Below, piece by piece: positions 11,153-22,492 of a stretch of 64,000 nt of DNA. The notes below the pieces were generated by a model. The model was not told where the DNA came from, ran no database searches, and worked only from the letters and a program-made list of their open reading frames with translations. Both the position numbers and the translations under genes were made by a program. The first letter of the stretch is position 1. Every line of letters starts with the position of its first letter. This stretch comes from Blastomyces gilchristii SLH14081 (Eukaryota > Ascomycota > Eurotiomycetes > Onygenales > Ajellomycetaceae): the NCBI RefSeq assembly GCF_000003855.2, contig NW_003101680.1, forward strand, positions 6,306,613 through 6,370,612, in the 5' to 3' direction.

Positions 11153-14100
11153 TCATCGACGCGCAAATATCGGTGCCGGATTCGCCGTGTTGAGCAGAGA
11201 GTCTGCTCTTTGGAACACGTCACCCGCGAAGAATCGATCACTATACGCGCTCGCAGGTGTTGATGGTACCGTTGCTTGAGCTGCTGGACCAAGCGCAGCG
11301 CTTAATGGTGTTGCAGGTAGCGGTACGGACTGTGATGATCCGTTGGTTAGCGTCGAGCCCACACTCAACATTGTCGACGTCGAAGAATTGGTGAAGTGTT
11401 GGAAATGATGGGTTTGGCTGTGAGGTGGATAGAATGGCGTGGGATTAGAAGTGTTCAGTTCGGCAAGGTAGGACCAAGGCGAAGCATCAATCAGACGGCC
11501 AGCTTCCCTGCATGCTTTCTGCACAGGACGAAGTGTAATGACCACTTCTGGGTTGAGCAAGTGAAAATTCCTCGCCTCCCGCATGTCTGTTACTAGCTCG
11601 ATGAATGCCTGTATGAAAGTTTTGCAAAGTTGCCAAAAGTCGCGCTGGTTCCGTGTTCCATCACCAGGTTCTTTCAATTTCATGTTTGAAAGGCGGTTAT
11701 GGAGGGATTCGGAGACATCATGGCAGACACGGCACCGGTGAATTAGCCTGCGCCAGAGCATTTGTAGTTCTTCCGGAGCTCCGGTCTCTTCGGCTAATTC
11801 AAGGTACTGGGTGAATTGCCGTGCAACTAAGGGTAGGGCATGCAGCGCCGCTGTGCAGGCGGATGAGAGCTGAATGAATATCTTCTCGAATATTCGATCT
11901 ACCTCAACCTCATCTAGACCTACGAATGTGTTGACGCGACCAGAGGATGAGGTATTGATTGCGCCGAACGTTTCGACGGACCGGGGAGTGTTCGCTAATG
12001 ATGATGGCCCCGAAGCTAAACGGGTATTGGATCTGCTGCGTGACCTACTTCGGGCCCCATAGTTCAAGGGCGACATCGGTACCGATGGTACTGTGTATGG
12101 AGCGTTGAATTGCGCGGGAGTGGTGCTTTGATTTGAACGCTGGTAGGTCATATCGTTTGAGTTCGGAACGACAATGGGATGCACAATGGTAGTATCGCTG
12201 CGTAATCGCCTGGTTGGTGGGTGTCTGTCTCTAGTGGGGGTTGCAATTGACTCGCCTGCGTCAACAGGGTCCTCTCCGTTCGCTATTGATGAAGAGGCTC
12301 GGTTCATTTTCCCAGAGAGAGTTGATTGCTCAGAATGAAAGCTAATACCAAGGAGGGAACAAGCATTTCGAAGTTCAGTCAGGCTCCCAAATATCATGAG
12401 CAATAGCGAACGGAGGAACTTGGGATCCCCGAGCGAGACAGCCCTGCTGACCACGAGTCGAAGTTGAGTGCCAACATGTATGTAGGCCATGATACAAGTT
12501 TCGCACTCGCGTTTAACCACCTCGCAAGCTCTTATTGCCCCCTCAGCGTCTTGCAGGTCGCCTTGTTCTGCACTTGTTAACGCGTCATCTAGCTGCTCCA
12601 GATGAGTTGCGGCATTGTAGAAAACGATCTCAAGACTATTCCTCCTTGCATCCTCACCCTTGAGCACATGTATCAACAAGGAAACATGGGGATGGAGCTG
12701 GTATAGGGCATATAGTATTCCTTTTGCAACCTCGATGATAGGATCCTGTGCTCTCACTTTGACTCGATGTTCTGGAAGACTCGACATCCGGCGAACAAAA
12801 CCGTCCTTTAACTTTCTCCGGTCTCTCGGGCTGCCGGGGCTGGATGAGCTGCTACCGCCTCCGGGCATACCACCAGGCTTAGATCGCAAGATAGATCCAT
12901 GACTCAAACCACGTAGGTGGCTGTTACGATATGGTCGTCCCTCGTCTAGCGTTCCTAGGTCTGTGTTTTTCCTGGTAATTAAGCCCATACGTCTATTTCG
13001 AGATGCACCTGGCCCTGCGATCAAGCCTTCGCTGTTGCTTCGATTTCGCTCATTTGTTCCCGAAAATGGCGCAAACCCTGAGCGTGAGTTTACCCCGAGG
13101 TGTAAAACACCGTTCTGCCCAGACGCCATTCGATGATGAGAGCGGATCGGGATGGGGGGTGGTCGTGACAGCGAAGGAGATCTGGATGAGTGTGCAGACT
13201 CGGACCCGTTTGTTCTTGGAATCACGGGGAACCGGTTCCCACGTTTTAAAGGTTTCGGGGTGTCGACCAAGGTTTCACTGTTGAAGGCGTCAGCGGTTAG
13301 ACTTCTACGCTCCTAGAAAAAGAGCTACACACCTGCTCTCGCTGCCAACATCAAATTCGATATGTGTTACAGGTTGTCTATTTTTCAGGAATATTTTTAG
13401 TTCCGCTGTGATCGCAGTTTCTTTCTCGTTGTCTGTCATCTCAGACGCCGAAACGTCCGTTTCTTTGAGTTCGAGAACTCGTTTTAGAGGATACTTTAGT
13501 GCGTTGCCTGAGACCTTCAAGACTTGCAACTTGGTCATATCTGCCAATTCCGTCGGTAAATCATCAAGGAGGTTCTGCATGATAGAAAGGACCCGTAATG
13601 ACGTAAGATTCCGGATGTCTTCTGGAATTTTGGTGATTTTGTTCCGGCTAAGGTCCAGGATTTCGAGAAGATTTAAATTAAACACCTGTTCGGGCATAAG
13701 TGTCTGAACAGCCAAAAGAATAGGTTTTATGGACGTACCCCTTTGGGGAACTGGGTGAAGTTATTCGCCCGAATATTGAGATACCGGAGGTGGGTACATT
13801 CTGAAAACCGGAGTGGGATATGGTCAATATGGTTGTTGGACAGGGATAATCTATGGAATAGGCAAGTTAGATAGATGTTATATAGACATATAAAGAGGAT
13901 CATGGGTAGAGGAACCAAGGAAATGGTTTACCTCGCGACTTCATCTTTGATAATATCGACCATCGATTCCGGAATCCACCCAATATTAGAATGGCCCAAG
14001 TCAATCGTCAGCTTGGGTCTGACCACATCATCGACCGCCTCACTCCCAGCCAACGACCGCTTCGTTTCCTGCAAACCATTTTCCACAGCCCGCTTGATGA

Positions 14101-14290
14101 GTTCAAGTGTCTCCTCTTGGCCGAGTATCTTTCTGTGGGATTGAGAGCGGGTGTCCCCACGGATGGATGGTTCAAAGGAAGCAGGAAGTACCGGGGGATA
14201 GGTAAACTCCTTCGTGTCCTCGTTTGTGTCACTACGATATGATCGAAGCGGCCGGGTAGTATCCTCGGTGCGGGTCATGATGCCGAGCAT
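11153..14290 (-). CDS. SOG2: Sog2-like leucine-rich-repeat protein of the RAM signalling pathway
   Basis: Four exons: 14290..13932, 13850..13739, 13685..13371 and 13312..11153 (981 residues). Introns of 81, 53 and 58 nt keep frame. I chose the 13685 acceptor because it restores three consecutive 23-residue LRR units (LRYLNIRANNFTQFPKG, LEILDLSRNKITKIPED, LRVLSIMQNLLDDLP). The LRR block is followed by a long Ser/Arg-rich linker and a helical C-terminal half typical of fungal Sog2. In yeast, Sog2 works with Tao3, Hym1, Kic1 and Cbk1 to control polarity, cell separation and wall integrity. In filamentous fungi the homologous NDR-kinase module shapes hyphae. A second in-frame ATG lies four codons in (MTRTEDTT). 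Family assignment is strong; the role is inferred from orthologues. Confidence 0.88.
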
Positions 14291-14879
14291 TGCAACTCAA
14301 TCCACGAAGGGAGTGATGAGGACATCAAGGAGGGGAAAGAACTATCAAAAGCTCTGGCCGTCGCCAACTCCTTCACGAGCTAGGAATGGGCCCCTAAAAG
14401 CGGCATAATAGGGGTGTTATATCCTAGCAACTGAGGGTGCCATTAAGTTGACATCGACATCGGGTTTTGTAGTTGGGAAAGGATAGCACTTGGGCAGAGT
14501 CAGGAGTTCTGCTGGGCAAATAGCCCTTTGTAGAGGGAGCAAAGGGGCCAGTGAAGAAGCAGAACCACCGGGCGTCGGGGCAAGAAAGCTGCTTGAGGAG
14601 GAGAAGGGTGTGTGTCGCTGGTGGATAGGACAACCACCAGCGAGGTACACGCCAATCTGAAACAGTCAAGGGTTTGGAATGACAAATGGGCTTCGTGCAA
14701 CGGATAATCGGCTGTCCATCCAATCAATTGCAACAAAAACAATTGCTATTATGGTCGTTCTTAAGCCGCGATCACCAGATAATCCGCTGGCCCCAGGGAA
14801 TTTATTGCTGTCGTCTTTGTGTCTATGTCTTTGACACTGGCCTCATCGCGTTGAGATGGACCGGAGGCTGGACCTTTGA

Positions 14880-14889
14880 ATCACGTGAT
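14880..14889. promoter_or_regulatory. ATCACGTGAT palindrome
   Basis: Perfect 10-bp palindrome around CACGTG, about 590 bp upstream of the Sog2-like start codon. Candidate bHLH-factor site by motif only. Confidence 0.35.
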
Positions 14890-14983
14890 TTAGGCTTATT
14901 CTTGGCGCGAGCCGGGAACGTTGGAGTCTTGGCAGGGCCGGGGTCTGGAACAAAGCAAGGATGATATTTCTGTAATCTGTATA

Positions 14984-14985
<2 letters not shown>

Positions 14986-15015
<30 letters not shown>
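14986..15015 (+). repeat. poly-T run (30 nt)
   Basis: Homopolymer of 30 T in non-coding DNA. The true length may vary or be mis-sequenced. Confidence 0.9.
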
Positions 15016-15304
15016 CCTCAGGCGCTGGTTTTGGCCTGATACCGAGAAACAGTGATGTCAAGGAATCGATTATTGGAGACATATTATACCCGTGCTGCAG
15101 AGAGACCAGAAATCTCCAGATTGGCATGCAATACATCAATGAGTATCACAGGGAAATCTCTAGCTACTGAGTGACAGTTTGTGGTATTTTCAGCTAAAAA
15201 TACAAAGTGGAAATATACGGCTTGGTATACCAGAGTTTGTTTAATACTACTCAGTGCATGGCTCCCCGGAATGACCTCTAACAATGAATAACCCCACAAT
15301 GTTA

Positions 15305-16261
15305 CTAGATGGGAGACCGTGATGGCACTTCGGCTTCTGCTACTTCAGGCGCTGCTATCACATCTTCCTCATCTATCAGAGGGGCCTCCTCGTCGGGTTC
15401 GCCGCTCTCTTCCCTAGCACCAGTAGAGCCGGTGAAAGCAGCCAGACGCTGCTCCATCGCTTGGTTTTCACTCTCGGCCCATACCTTCCATTTCTCATAT
15501 TCTTGATTCTCCAGTTCCATTCCAACAGTGTGCATATCTGGCCCGAAATATGCGCCTGTCGCCAGGGCCTCCTCCTGGGCAACCCTTCGCTCGACATCCT
15601 CCTGTAGACGCAGCTGATAGAATTCGCGTCGGGCAATATCATATGCAGCGCCTTTAGTCATATCCGGGACATTGTTGAGGAGGTATAGTTGCCGTTGTAC
15701 GACACTGTATAAAAAGTACAAGTGGAAGATTATCAAGTTAGCCAATTTGTATATCCCATTTCACAATTGCCTGGAACCTTGGGGGTGGGCCAAGGTAGAA
15801 TGAATTATCTCAACAGGGGAATCCAACCTTTCTCCATCAAGTTTCTTTCCCGGCTGTTGGATATTCTGCCAGTTGTATCTTCGATGGTCATTTCCGTCAT
15901 TCTCAAGAACTACTCGTGGCCGAGCAAGCTCCCATGGATGATCACGAAAGAATTCCTTTCGTAGCTGGTCTTCCTCGTACCGTATTTCCTTCGGCTGGAA
16001 GACGCGGCTCGGTTTCTTCGAGGTCTGCTTCCGGCCGGCGGACGTTCTGATTTCAAGTTGTGGTTTTGACTTTCCCGGAACGGTCCTCATTCGTTGTTTG
16101 ATGATAGGATGTGACGGGGCTTGATTGCGAACAAGAATTGACGCTGGCGGGATATCTGTCATGACATCCAGCCAAGGCTGTCGCGTCCCTGGCTTACCAC
16201 ATTGTGTAGTAGCTAGGGCGGTCCGCCTTACACGAAGTGCAGTTAAGTTATATCGTCCCAT
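15305..16261 (-). CDS. mitochondrial ribosomal protein S25 (mS23/Rsm25 type)
   Basis: Two exons, 16261..15828 and 15704..15305, with a 123-nt intron using a GTTGGA donor and ACAG acceptor in phase 2; 277 residues. The protein begins [15 protein letters not shown], carries [15 protein letters not shown] and [18 protein letters not shown], then [14 protein letters not shown], and after the junction [18 protein letters not shown] with [14 protein letters not shown]. This is the conserved order of fungal small-subunit mitoribosomal S25 (yeast Rsm25). It acts in the mitochondrial small ribosomal subunit. The acidic tail ([13 protein letters not shown]) is variable in the family. The gene is divergent from a PPR-type, probably mitochondrial protein with a shared 580-bp upstream region. 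Confidence 0.92.
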
Positions 16262-16841
16262 TGTGCAAGATAACCGGTATGGTTTCCCTCAGGAACTCGC
16301 ACGCGCGATGTTTCTTCACCAATTGCGGTCCCCGGCGTAGAAGGATTGCCGTTAGCTGCCCACTTGTGCTCTTCGTCCTGGGCACAGTTAGAGACAATAA
16401 AGATCCAAAAGCCAGAGAGGAATAACAGGAATAACTAACAAAAGCTGTAGGGTGTAAGCTGCGGATTGCGGATTGCGGGATTCCTGCCAGCGACATGCGG
16501 TGTTCAAGATGTTCGGAGCAAGGAAATTGAAAATGTCCAGGTCTTGGCGTTTTTGCCCGATCCCGCCAATCACAAGCTGCCAAACACAATCGCCGTCGTC
16601 TCCAGAAAATTTCCCAACCATCGATGTCGTCGATGCCAAATAAACAGCCAAACCTCCATCAATTTCACCCAGTTTCTGCAGCAGACTTAATAAAACCCCC
16701 CACACGGAGACTCTTGTTATTTCACTACAACCATTTGTACTTCCATGACGACAACTGCAAGCTGCGACTTGTCCCTAACCTCACCGAGCTAAAGAAATGC
16801 CCTGTTGACTAGGACTAGGATTGCACGATGTCAGGCGTCTC
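16262..16841. promoter_or_regulatory. divergent promoter region of mrpS25 and the PPR gene
   Basis: 580 bp separating two divergent start codons, both for likely mitochondrial gene-expression proteins. Contains CCAAT and inverse boxes and GATTGCGGATTGCGGG direct repeats near 16465. Specific sites are not proven. Confidence 0.4.
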
Positions 16842-19037
16842 ATGTCACTCTTTAATAGCTTGGAAAGGACGGCAGGCTTTCGACTCGTCTCTCAAGTAGG
16901 GCTCTTCTACTCTCCTTCCCCCACACCCCGCTCATTTCGCTCAGTCCAATTGCCTCCCTCTTCATACATCCCGCGAACCATGCGACTCCAGTCATACCTT
17001 ACAAACCGCACTCGAATTAACGACTTGTTTACCAATTCGCTTGTCATGGCCGGACTATGCAGAGAACACTCACCACGGAAAAGAAAATTCGCGAGAATGG
17101 CGAGACACTCGTCTCACACTGCGATACAGCCGTCTCAGAATATACAAACGGAAGAGAAGGTTGCTAACGGGAGCAGCATCAATTCACAAACAGCCGACCC
17201 GCAGGAAGGACATGCCCTTGTGTCGCAGAAAGCAACAAAAGCATCTTCGATAACCGTTAACCAGAAATCACACCCCCCTACCCTACCTCCAGACTTTACG
17301 ATTGACCACGCCGCATTCAAACGAGCGGCAGCTTCGAAACTCGACAATACCAAACACCTTTTCCAGCTTTACCTCGAGACATTGGGCAAGAAGGAAGGGC
17401 TAAAATCCCTCCAGGTTGTATTATCAAATCCAGCAAGAGAGATATGCATGCCCCAGAGAAAACAGACAGAACCTTACCTGCCCGATGCAGTGGAAATCCA
17501 TGGGGTTCAACGACTAGTGGATTTATTGAACGAAGAGCGCAGCTCAAACCAACAGATTTTCAGAGCATATAAAGACCTCCCATCGCCCGGTGTATTATAC
17601 CTTTCTGCCCGAAGTCGAAGACTCCTATTGCATCGCTTTGCGAGCCCCCCTCGTCGCCTACGTGTACATGCCGAACGATATCTGAAATTGATAGACGATA
17701 TGGCCGAAGCGTCGTTTTATATATCGCCATCGTTATGGACCGCAGCAATTCATTTGGCAGGGAAGTCCTATACGTCAGTAAAGAGGCCCGATCTGAGATC
17801 GTCACTGGGAATGTGGAGGCGGATGGAGCATGAAGGCTCAGTACCGAGCTCCAGCATAGCATTCAATATATTATATGACGTTGCTATTAAAGCCAGGCAG
17901 TGGAAAGTTGCCGACAAGGTTATTGAGGAGATGAAAGCTCGTGGACTGGAGCTCTCTCGATTCGGAAGGGTGGCTCACATATTTTCCTATGGGCTACGCG
18001 GAGATGCTGAAGGCGTTCGGAAAGCCTACCATGAATTTATTCAACTGGGCGAGGTGGTTGATACCGTTGTTCTAAACTGCGTCATGGTTTCGCTCCTCCG
18101 GTGTGGGGAGCAACATGTTGCAGAAAAAATCTACGAGCGGATGAAGGACATGTACCTTACCCTAAAAGCGCAACGACCCGAACTCCTAAATTCGAGTGTA
18201 TATCCTTCACCATCCGATAATTACGCCGCCTATAGGAAGGCAACTAAGAGACTCGGTCGCGTTCTCGGGATGACAACGTTTCTCCGTGATAAGCTTCCGG
18301 AACACCACCGTGCATTACAAAGAGCTATGCCATTGACTCCGGATGGCAAGACATTCCATATATTTCTGTGGCACCATGCAAACGTCACAGGTGATTTACA
18401 GCGTATAATCGCACTCCTTGAGGACATGAAAGTCACATTCGCTATTCCCCCGCAGGGGATGATCTACATATTTTTATTTCACGGCTTCGCTGCCCATGGG
18501 GGAAAAGAGGGCACACAGTGGACATATAAACGCCTCAAAGGTGTATGGAAGCATTTTCTTCGAGCCTTGTACCATTCAAAGTCGGAACTTAGTGCCAAAC
18601 GAGGTACCAAATGTCGAAGGGAGAAGTTTGTGTGGGAGAGCCCATTATCCGATGAACCAGACTCATCTTCCCGCGGATCCGACAGCGTTGAAGAAGCGCG
18701 CGAAGAATCATCGGACTCGATGCTACACGATAATGACAGGGGAGTACACCAAGTATCTTCGTCGAACGCTTCGCGCGAGGATGGACCCCCTAATCCCTTC
18801 GAGGAAGACGAAACCGATGATGACTGGCGGTATGAGAATACTGTGTACCTGGGTCGGAAGCTAATAGTTTCCTGTCTAAGGGCGCACGCTGCTTGCGGTG
18901 GGCCCGAAGCTGTGCTGGATGTCTGGGAACGAATTGAACGTCTTTGGAAGCCCGAGTCACAGAAAAAAGCGGACATCCTTGCTGTTAAAACAGTTCTTGA
19001 ACAGCTCGTTCCTTTCGACTTTTCACAGCTTAAATAA
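16842..19037 (+). CDS. PPR-type (pentatricopeptide) mitochondrial RNA-binding protein
   Basis: A single exon of 731 residues. The N-terminus is rich in Arg and Ser with few acidic residues, as in mitochondrial presequences. The middle carries helical-hairpin units of PPR type: NILYDVAIKARQWKVADKVI with EEMKARGLEL, then TVVLNCVMVSLLRCGEQHVA followed by EKIYERMKDMY, and later TFHIFLWHHANVTGDLQRII with ALLEDMKVTFAI. Fungal PPR proteins bind organellar transcripts and act in their processing, stability or translation; the target here is unknown. An acidic Ser-rich insert (about residues 600-665) interrupts the C-terminal part. The ATG at 16842 is the first in frame; the ATG at 16980 (MRLQSYL) is an alternative. 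Confidence 0.75.
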   Translation: MSLFNSLERTAGFRLVSQVGLFYSPSPTPRSFRSVQLPPSSYIPRTMRLQSYLTNRTRINDLFTNSLVMAGLCREHSPRKRKFARMARHSSHTAIQPSQNIQTEEKVANGSSINSQTADPQEGHALVSQKATKASSITVNQKSHPPTLPPDFTIDHAAFKRAAASKLDNTKHLFQLYLETLGKKEGLKSLQVVLSNPAREICMPQRKQTEPYLPDAVEIHGVQRLVDLLNEERSSNQQIFRAYKDLPSPGVLYLSARSRRLLLHRFASPPRRLRVHAERYLKLIDDMAEASFYISPSLWTAAIHLAGKSYTSVKRPDLRSSLGMWRRMEHEGSVPSSSIAFNILYDVAIKARQWKVADKVIEEMKARGLELSRFGRVAHIFSYGLRGDAEGVRKAYHEFIQLGEVVDTVVLNCVMVSLLRCGEQHVAEKIYERMKDMYLTLKAQRPELLNSSVYPSPSDNYAAYRKATKRLGRVLGMTTFLRDKLPEHHRALQRAMPLTPDGKTFHIFLWHHANVTGDLQRIIALLEDMKVTFAIPPQGMIYIFLFHGFAAHGGKEGTQWTYKRLKGVWKHFLRALYHSKSELSAKRGTKCRREKFVWESPLSDEPDSSSRGSDSVEEAREESSDSMLHDNDRGVHQVSSSNASREDGPPNPFEEDETDDDWRYENTVYLGRKLIVSCLRAHAACGGPEAVLDVWERIERLWKPESQKKADILAVKTVLEQLVPFDFSQLK

Positions 19038-19476
19038 TGTGTGCCCAGAAATTACCGTAATGTATTTATAGATGTGTCTTTTCACTGTGCGGGTTTTCGG
19101 TTCTGGGCATGTGCCTTGTTAGTTTACCGTGCTGTGCAATGCAACAACATCCGGGAATCTTTTATTATCTAAGCTGAGGTTGAGATTTATTCACCTCAAG
19201 GCTACCCATATACTGAAATTAAAACTTTTATTTATTGAATTGATCGCTACCGATGCACCTGTTGACAGCCCACCTCAATACCGTTCAAAGTGAAATCACG
19301 TGATATCGCGTTCTACCCGACCTACCCTTGGAACACGACGCGATCATTTGGACAGAATGAACCGCAACTGATAGCGGTGGACCTTGTAGAGCACAAAACT
19401 ATCTGCTAGGGAAACGATATAAAACCTATTCCCAACACAAAAACATGATATTATCTTAAGTTGAAAGGCAGCAGAG
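19038..19476. other. intergenic region upstream of the RecQ-type gene
   Basis: 3' flank of the PPR gene followed by the promoter of the helicase gene. Holds an ATCACGTGAT palindrome at 19295-19304, about 170 bp upstream of the helicase ATG. No gene recognised. Confidence 0.5.
19295..19304. promoter_or_regulatory. ATCACGTGAT palindrome upstream of the RecQ-type gene
   Basis: Perfect palindrome around CACGTG about 170 bp before the helicase start, a plausible promoter position. Motif evidence only. Confidence 0.45.
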
Positions 19477-21434
19477 ATGTCTCTGCGACAAAATAAACGA
19501 CGTCCTGTAGACATTGACTTCACGCTGCGACGCGTCTTTGGGAAAAAGGCATTTAGGTGCGTGGGGCTATTTTATCTGTGGATTAGGGACGCCTTGAGCT
19601 TTAACCGCTTCGAGGAACTAACTGCTGCTCATCATGTAGGCCTCTGCAGCGGGAAGTCATTGAGGCTGCCATCGCGGGTCATGATGTGTTCCTTCAGGCT
19701 GCTACGTCTTTCGGGAAGAGCTTATGTTTTCAGTTACCGGCAATCGTTGGCCATGGAGGTGAGTGTCATCAAGATCTTTGTTATGGGCATGGGGAAATCA
19801 GATTGCTAATCGAACTGTCAATGACAGTCACGGTTGTTGTTTCGCCCCTTCTCGCGTTGATGGTACGTTTGTTTGCACTGGAAAGGTTATATTATATTTA
19901 TATACCACTTCATCGTACCTAACCAATACTTTGCCCATACTAGGTGGATCAAGTTGCTGCCCTGGAGGCTAATGGTATACCAGTTGCAACGATCAATTCT
20001 ACAACCCCCCTCACTAAACGGCGGGAGATTGTGAAAGATCTTCTTTCAGGACATCCCATTACCCGACTTCTATACGTAACCCCAGAATACTGTCAGACTG
20101 ATGCCTTTCGACGGAATCTTCAAACAGTCCATCTACAAGGCGAGCTTGCTCGGATCGCAATTGATGAGGCGCACTGTGTCAGTGAATGGGGACATGATTT
20201 CCGCCCAGCCTACAAGGAGTTATCATGGTTTAGGCGAGAATTACGTATGCCATTTGTTCCAATCACCGCCCTTACAGCGACTGCGACGGCCCGTGTGCGA
20301 TCAGATATCATATCACTGCTAGGATTAGATCCTATGACTCTAAAGAAATTTAGCACAGGATCAGCACGGCCTAATATTCATTATGAAGTCCGCTATCTTC
20401 AAGATTGCTCGATGGACCCCACAATCCCGGACACAGATCAATTAAATGATCTTTTCTGCTGGCTGAGTTCGATTCACAGTCGACGCATTGCGCGGTTTTC
20501 ATCCCCTTCTGCAAATGTAAGCTCCGACGAAGAGCTTACATCAGCCACAACGCCGCCTCTCCCGCCAATGACGGGAATTATATACGTCCCCCTAAGGGCT
20601 ATCTGCAGCGAACTTGCCAACAGCCTATCTGCTTCACCCCTCAACATTAAAGCAGTCGCCTACCACGCTGGACTGTCAGCCTCCGAGCGGTCTAGAATTC
20701 AATCACTATGGAGCTCGCCAAGTAAAATATCTACATCAACCAAGGACAAATCAGGAGAGAATTCCAAGCCGCCATCGTTTTACATCGTTGTCGCCACCAA
20801 CGCTTTCGGGATGGGGATCGATAACCCTCACGTCCGTTTCGTCATACATTGGACCCCACCCCGCAGTTTTGAAGGATTTGTCCAAGAATCCGGCCGGGCA
20901 GGGCGTGATGGCCGGGCAGCCGTGTCTCTCATATACTACAGCCCCCAGGAACGTGATCGCGTATTGGATCGTATCAACCGAGATCAAGAATGGCACTTCG
21001 ATGCTGCGCTGCAGGGAAACAACAATCCAGCAAGTAAAAAGCGCAGCCACTCGGCATCAAACATCGCAGCCAAGGTACGCAATCAGCAAGCACTCTTCGA
21101 GAGTTTTAAAAGAGTGGTCAAGTACTGCGAGACAACCACGCGGTGCAGACATGAAGTGATTCGCGAATTTTTCGACGAGCGCGACCCACAAGCCGATTCA
21201 GGGATCGGGCAACCGACGCAGGTTTATACTAACACATCCATCACGTCAACGTGTGATTTTGCTTGTGATTTCTGCAAGGAAGGTCGTGAAGTGTTGACGC
21301 GCCGGAAAAAACTGAGCGGTGCGTCTGAAACTTCACTGGAAGATTATGAGAATTTCTCGCCAGCGCCTATACCGATGGATGATTTCATGGGATTTCGTAC
21401 GGCTAGTCTGATAGATAGAAACGGTAATAGGTGA
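19477..21434 (+). CDS. RecQ-family ATP-dependent DNA helicase
   Basis: Four exons: 19477..19556, 19640..19758, 19828..19862 (35 nt) and 19944..21434; 574 residues, all junctions GT-AG and in frame. RecQ helicases unwind DNA 3'-5' in recombination and replication repair. Seen in order: FGKKAFRPLQREVIEAA, Walker A AATSFGKSLCFQLPA (GKS at 52-54), VVSPLLALMVDQV, DEAH box IDEAHCVSEWGHDFRP (152-155), TALTATAT, AYHAGLSASER, NAFGMGIDNPHVRFVIHW and QESGRAGRDG. A Cys-rich zinc-binding segment follows (YCETTTRCRHE ... CDFACDFC). No winged-helix or HRDC domain is visible after it, so this is a short RecQ rather than a full Sgs1/BLM orthologue. The Walker A has SFGKS where most RecQ proteins have GGGKS. 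Confidence 0.92.
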
Positions 21435-22492
21435 GAACGGGACTGTCTGTTGGTGTTTATTGGTTTCTTCTGGGTATGGTGGATTACGGCATCGGTTTAT
21501 GCTGGCAGGCGTTATTGAAGAGGCGGACGTTTCTCTTTTTGGAGAAGTTTTGCTCTAGCTCAATTTCGATGATGTTATGATGTAGTTTGTATATATTACC
21601 ACTAAATTATCTATGGTGTTGGAATACTTTGGAGAAGGCGTTGGGCAAACCACAAAAGCGGAAACGCTAGCTTTGATCAATTTATCCAAGGGCGTGGAGC
21701 ACGGGACTCGGAAGTACTTTGCGGAATAACATGTGTCAAAAAGAAAGAGAGGAAGTAATTGAAGAAAGTATGTGCTCATTCTTGCTCATTTTAAAGGAAA
21801 CGGTTAGAGAGGAAGAAAATATTTGAGATTATACAGGAGACCCAATTCAAAAAGTAATCCCAACACACATATGGAAACCCACAGAGCAGAAATGGCGCAT
21901 TGTAAACCATTCAGAAGTATCAGAAACGGGTAGACAGTACGGAGTACGAGAAGATCCGGGGTACTCATAAGAACTCTCCGTCCCACCGCTCCCCCCGATA
22001 GCTACCTTGAGTATGAAGGGGGAAGACGTATTTATTTACTATTATAGTAGGTAGATAGAATAACTCGACAGGGAATTGTGCTATTTGGAGAATATGCTAT
22101 GAAATAGAAGGAGGAAACCTTTCAACGCAAAATATTGCAAAACATTTAAAACTAAGGCAATGTTGGGGAAACAACAGGGTGAAAAAGGGACAAAATAGAC
22201 AACTGATTGAAACTAGTACGGTGCGACGAGTATGTAGTAAATTTTGGAAAGAGGAACGGGGCTAAAGCTGACTGTGTAACGAAGGGCAGTCTTTGCCTGA
22301 AAACGAATGGTTAGGAATTTGGATTACACTAGGGAGGGAAAATTGCATCATGTCCAGATATCACTATGACACAAAGCGTAGTCTGCGAATTTCCAGCAAA
22401 AGTGGACATTTATAGGCCGGGAGGAGGGGGGACCTATCAAAATAATGAGTTAGAGTGATGATTTGAATATGATGGGAAACGCGGGGAACGAT
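21435..22492. other. convergent intergenic region
   Basis: The 3' flanks of the RecQ-type (+) and KH-domain (-) genes. It is AT-rich and contains a GTACGGAGTA motif at 21937-21946. No gene recognised. Confidence 0.6.

Larger units (their letters stand above)
14291..15304. other. intergenic region with poly-T tract
   Basis: Upstream of the Sog2-like gene and downstream of mrpS25 (both minus strand). Contains an ATCACGTGAT palindrome at 14880-14889 and a run of 30 T at 14986-15015. No gene recognised. Confidence 0.6.

Noticed and set aside
13704..13738. 35-nt intron in the Sog2-like gene
   Set aside because: Too short. Moving the acceptor to 13686 gives 53 nt and restores 23-residue LRR spacing.
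16388..16705. 105-residue minus-strand ORF in the mrpS25/PPR promoter
   Set aside because: No ATG at its start, no family features, and it lies in a promoter region.
20614..21159. 181-residue ORF inside the RecQ-type gene
   Set aside because: Alternative-frame shadow of the helicase exon carrying motifs V-VI.
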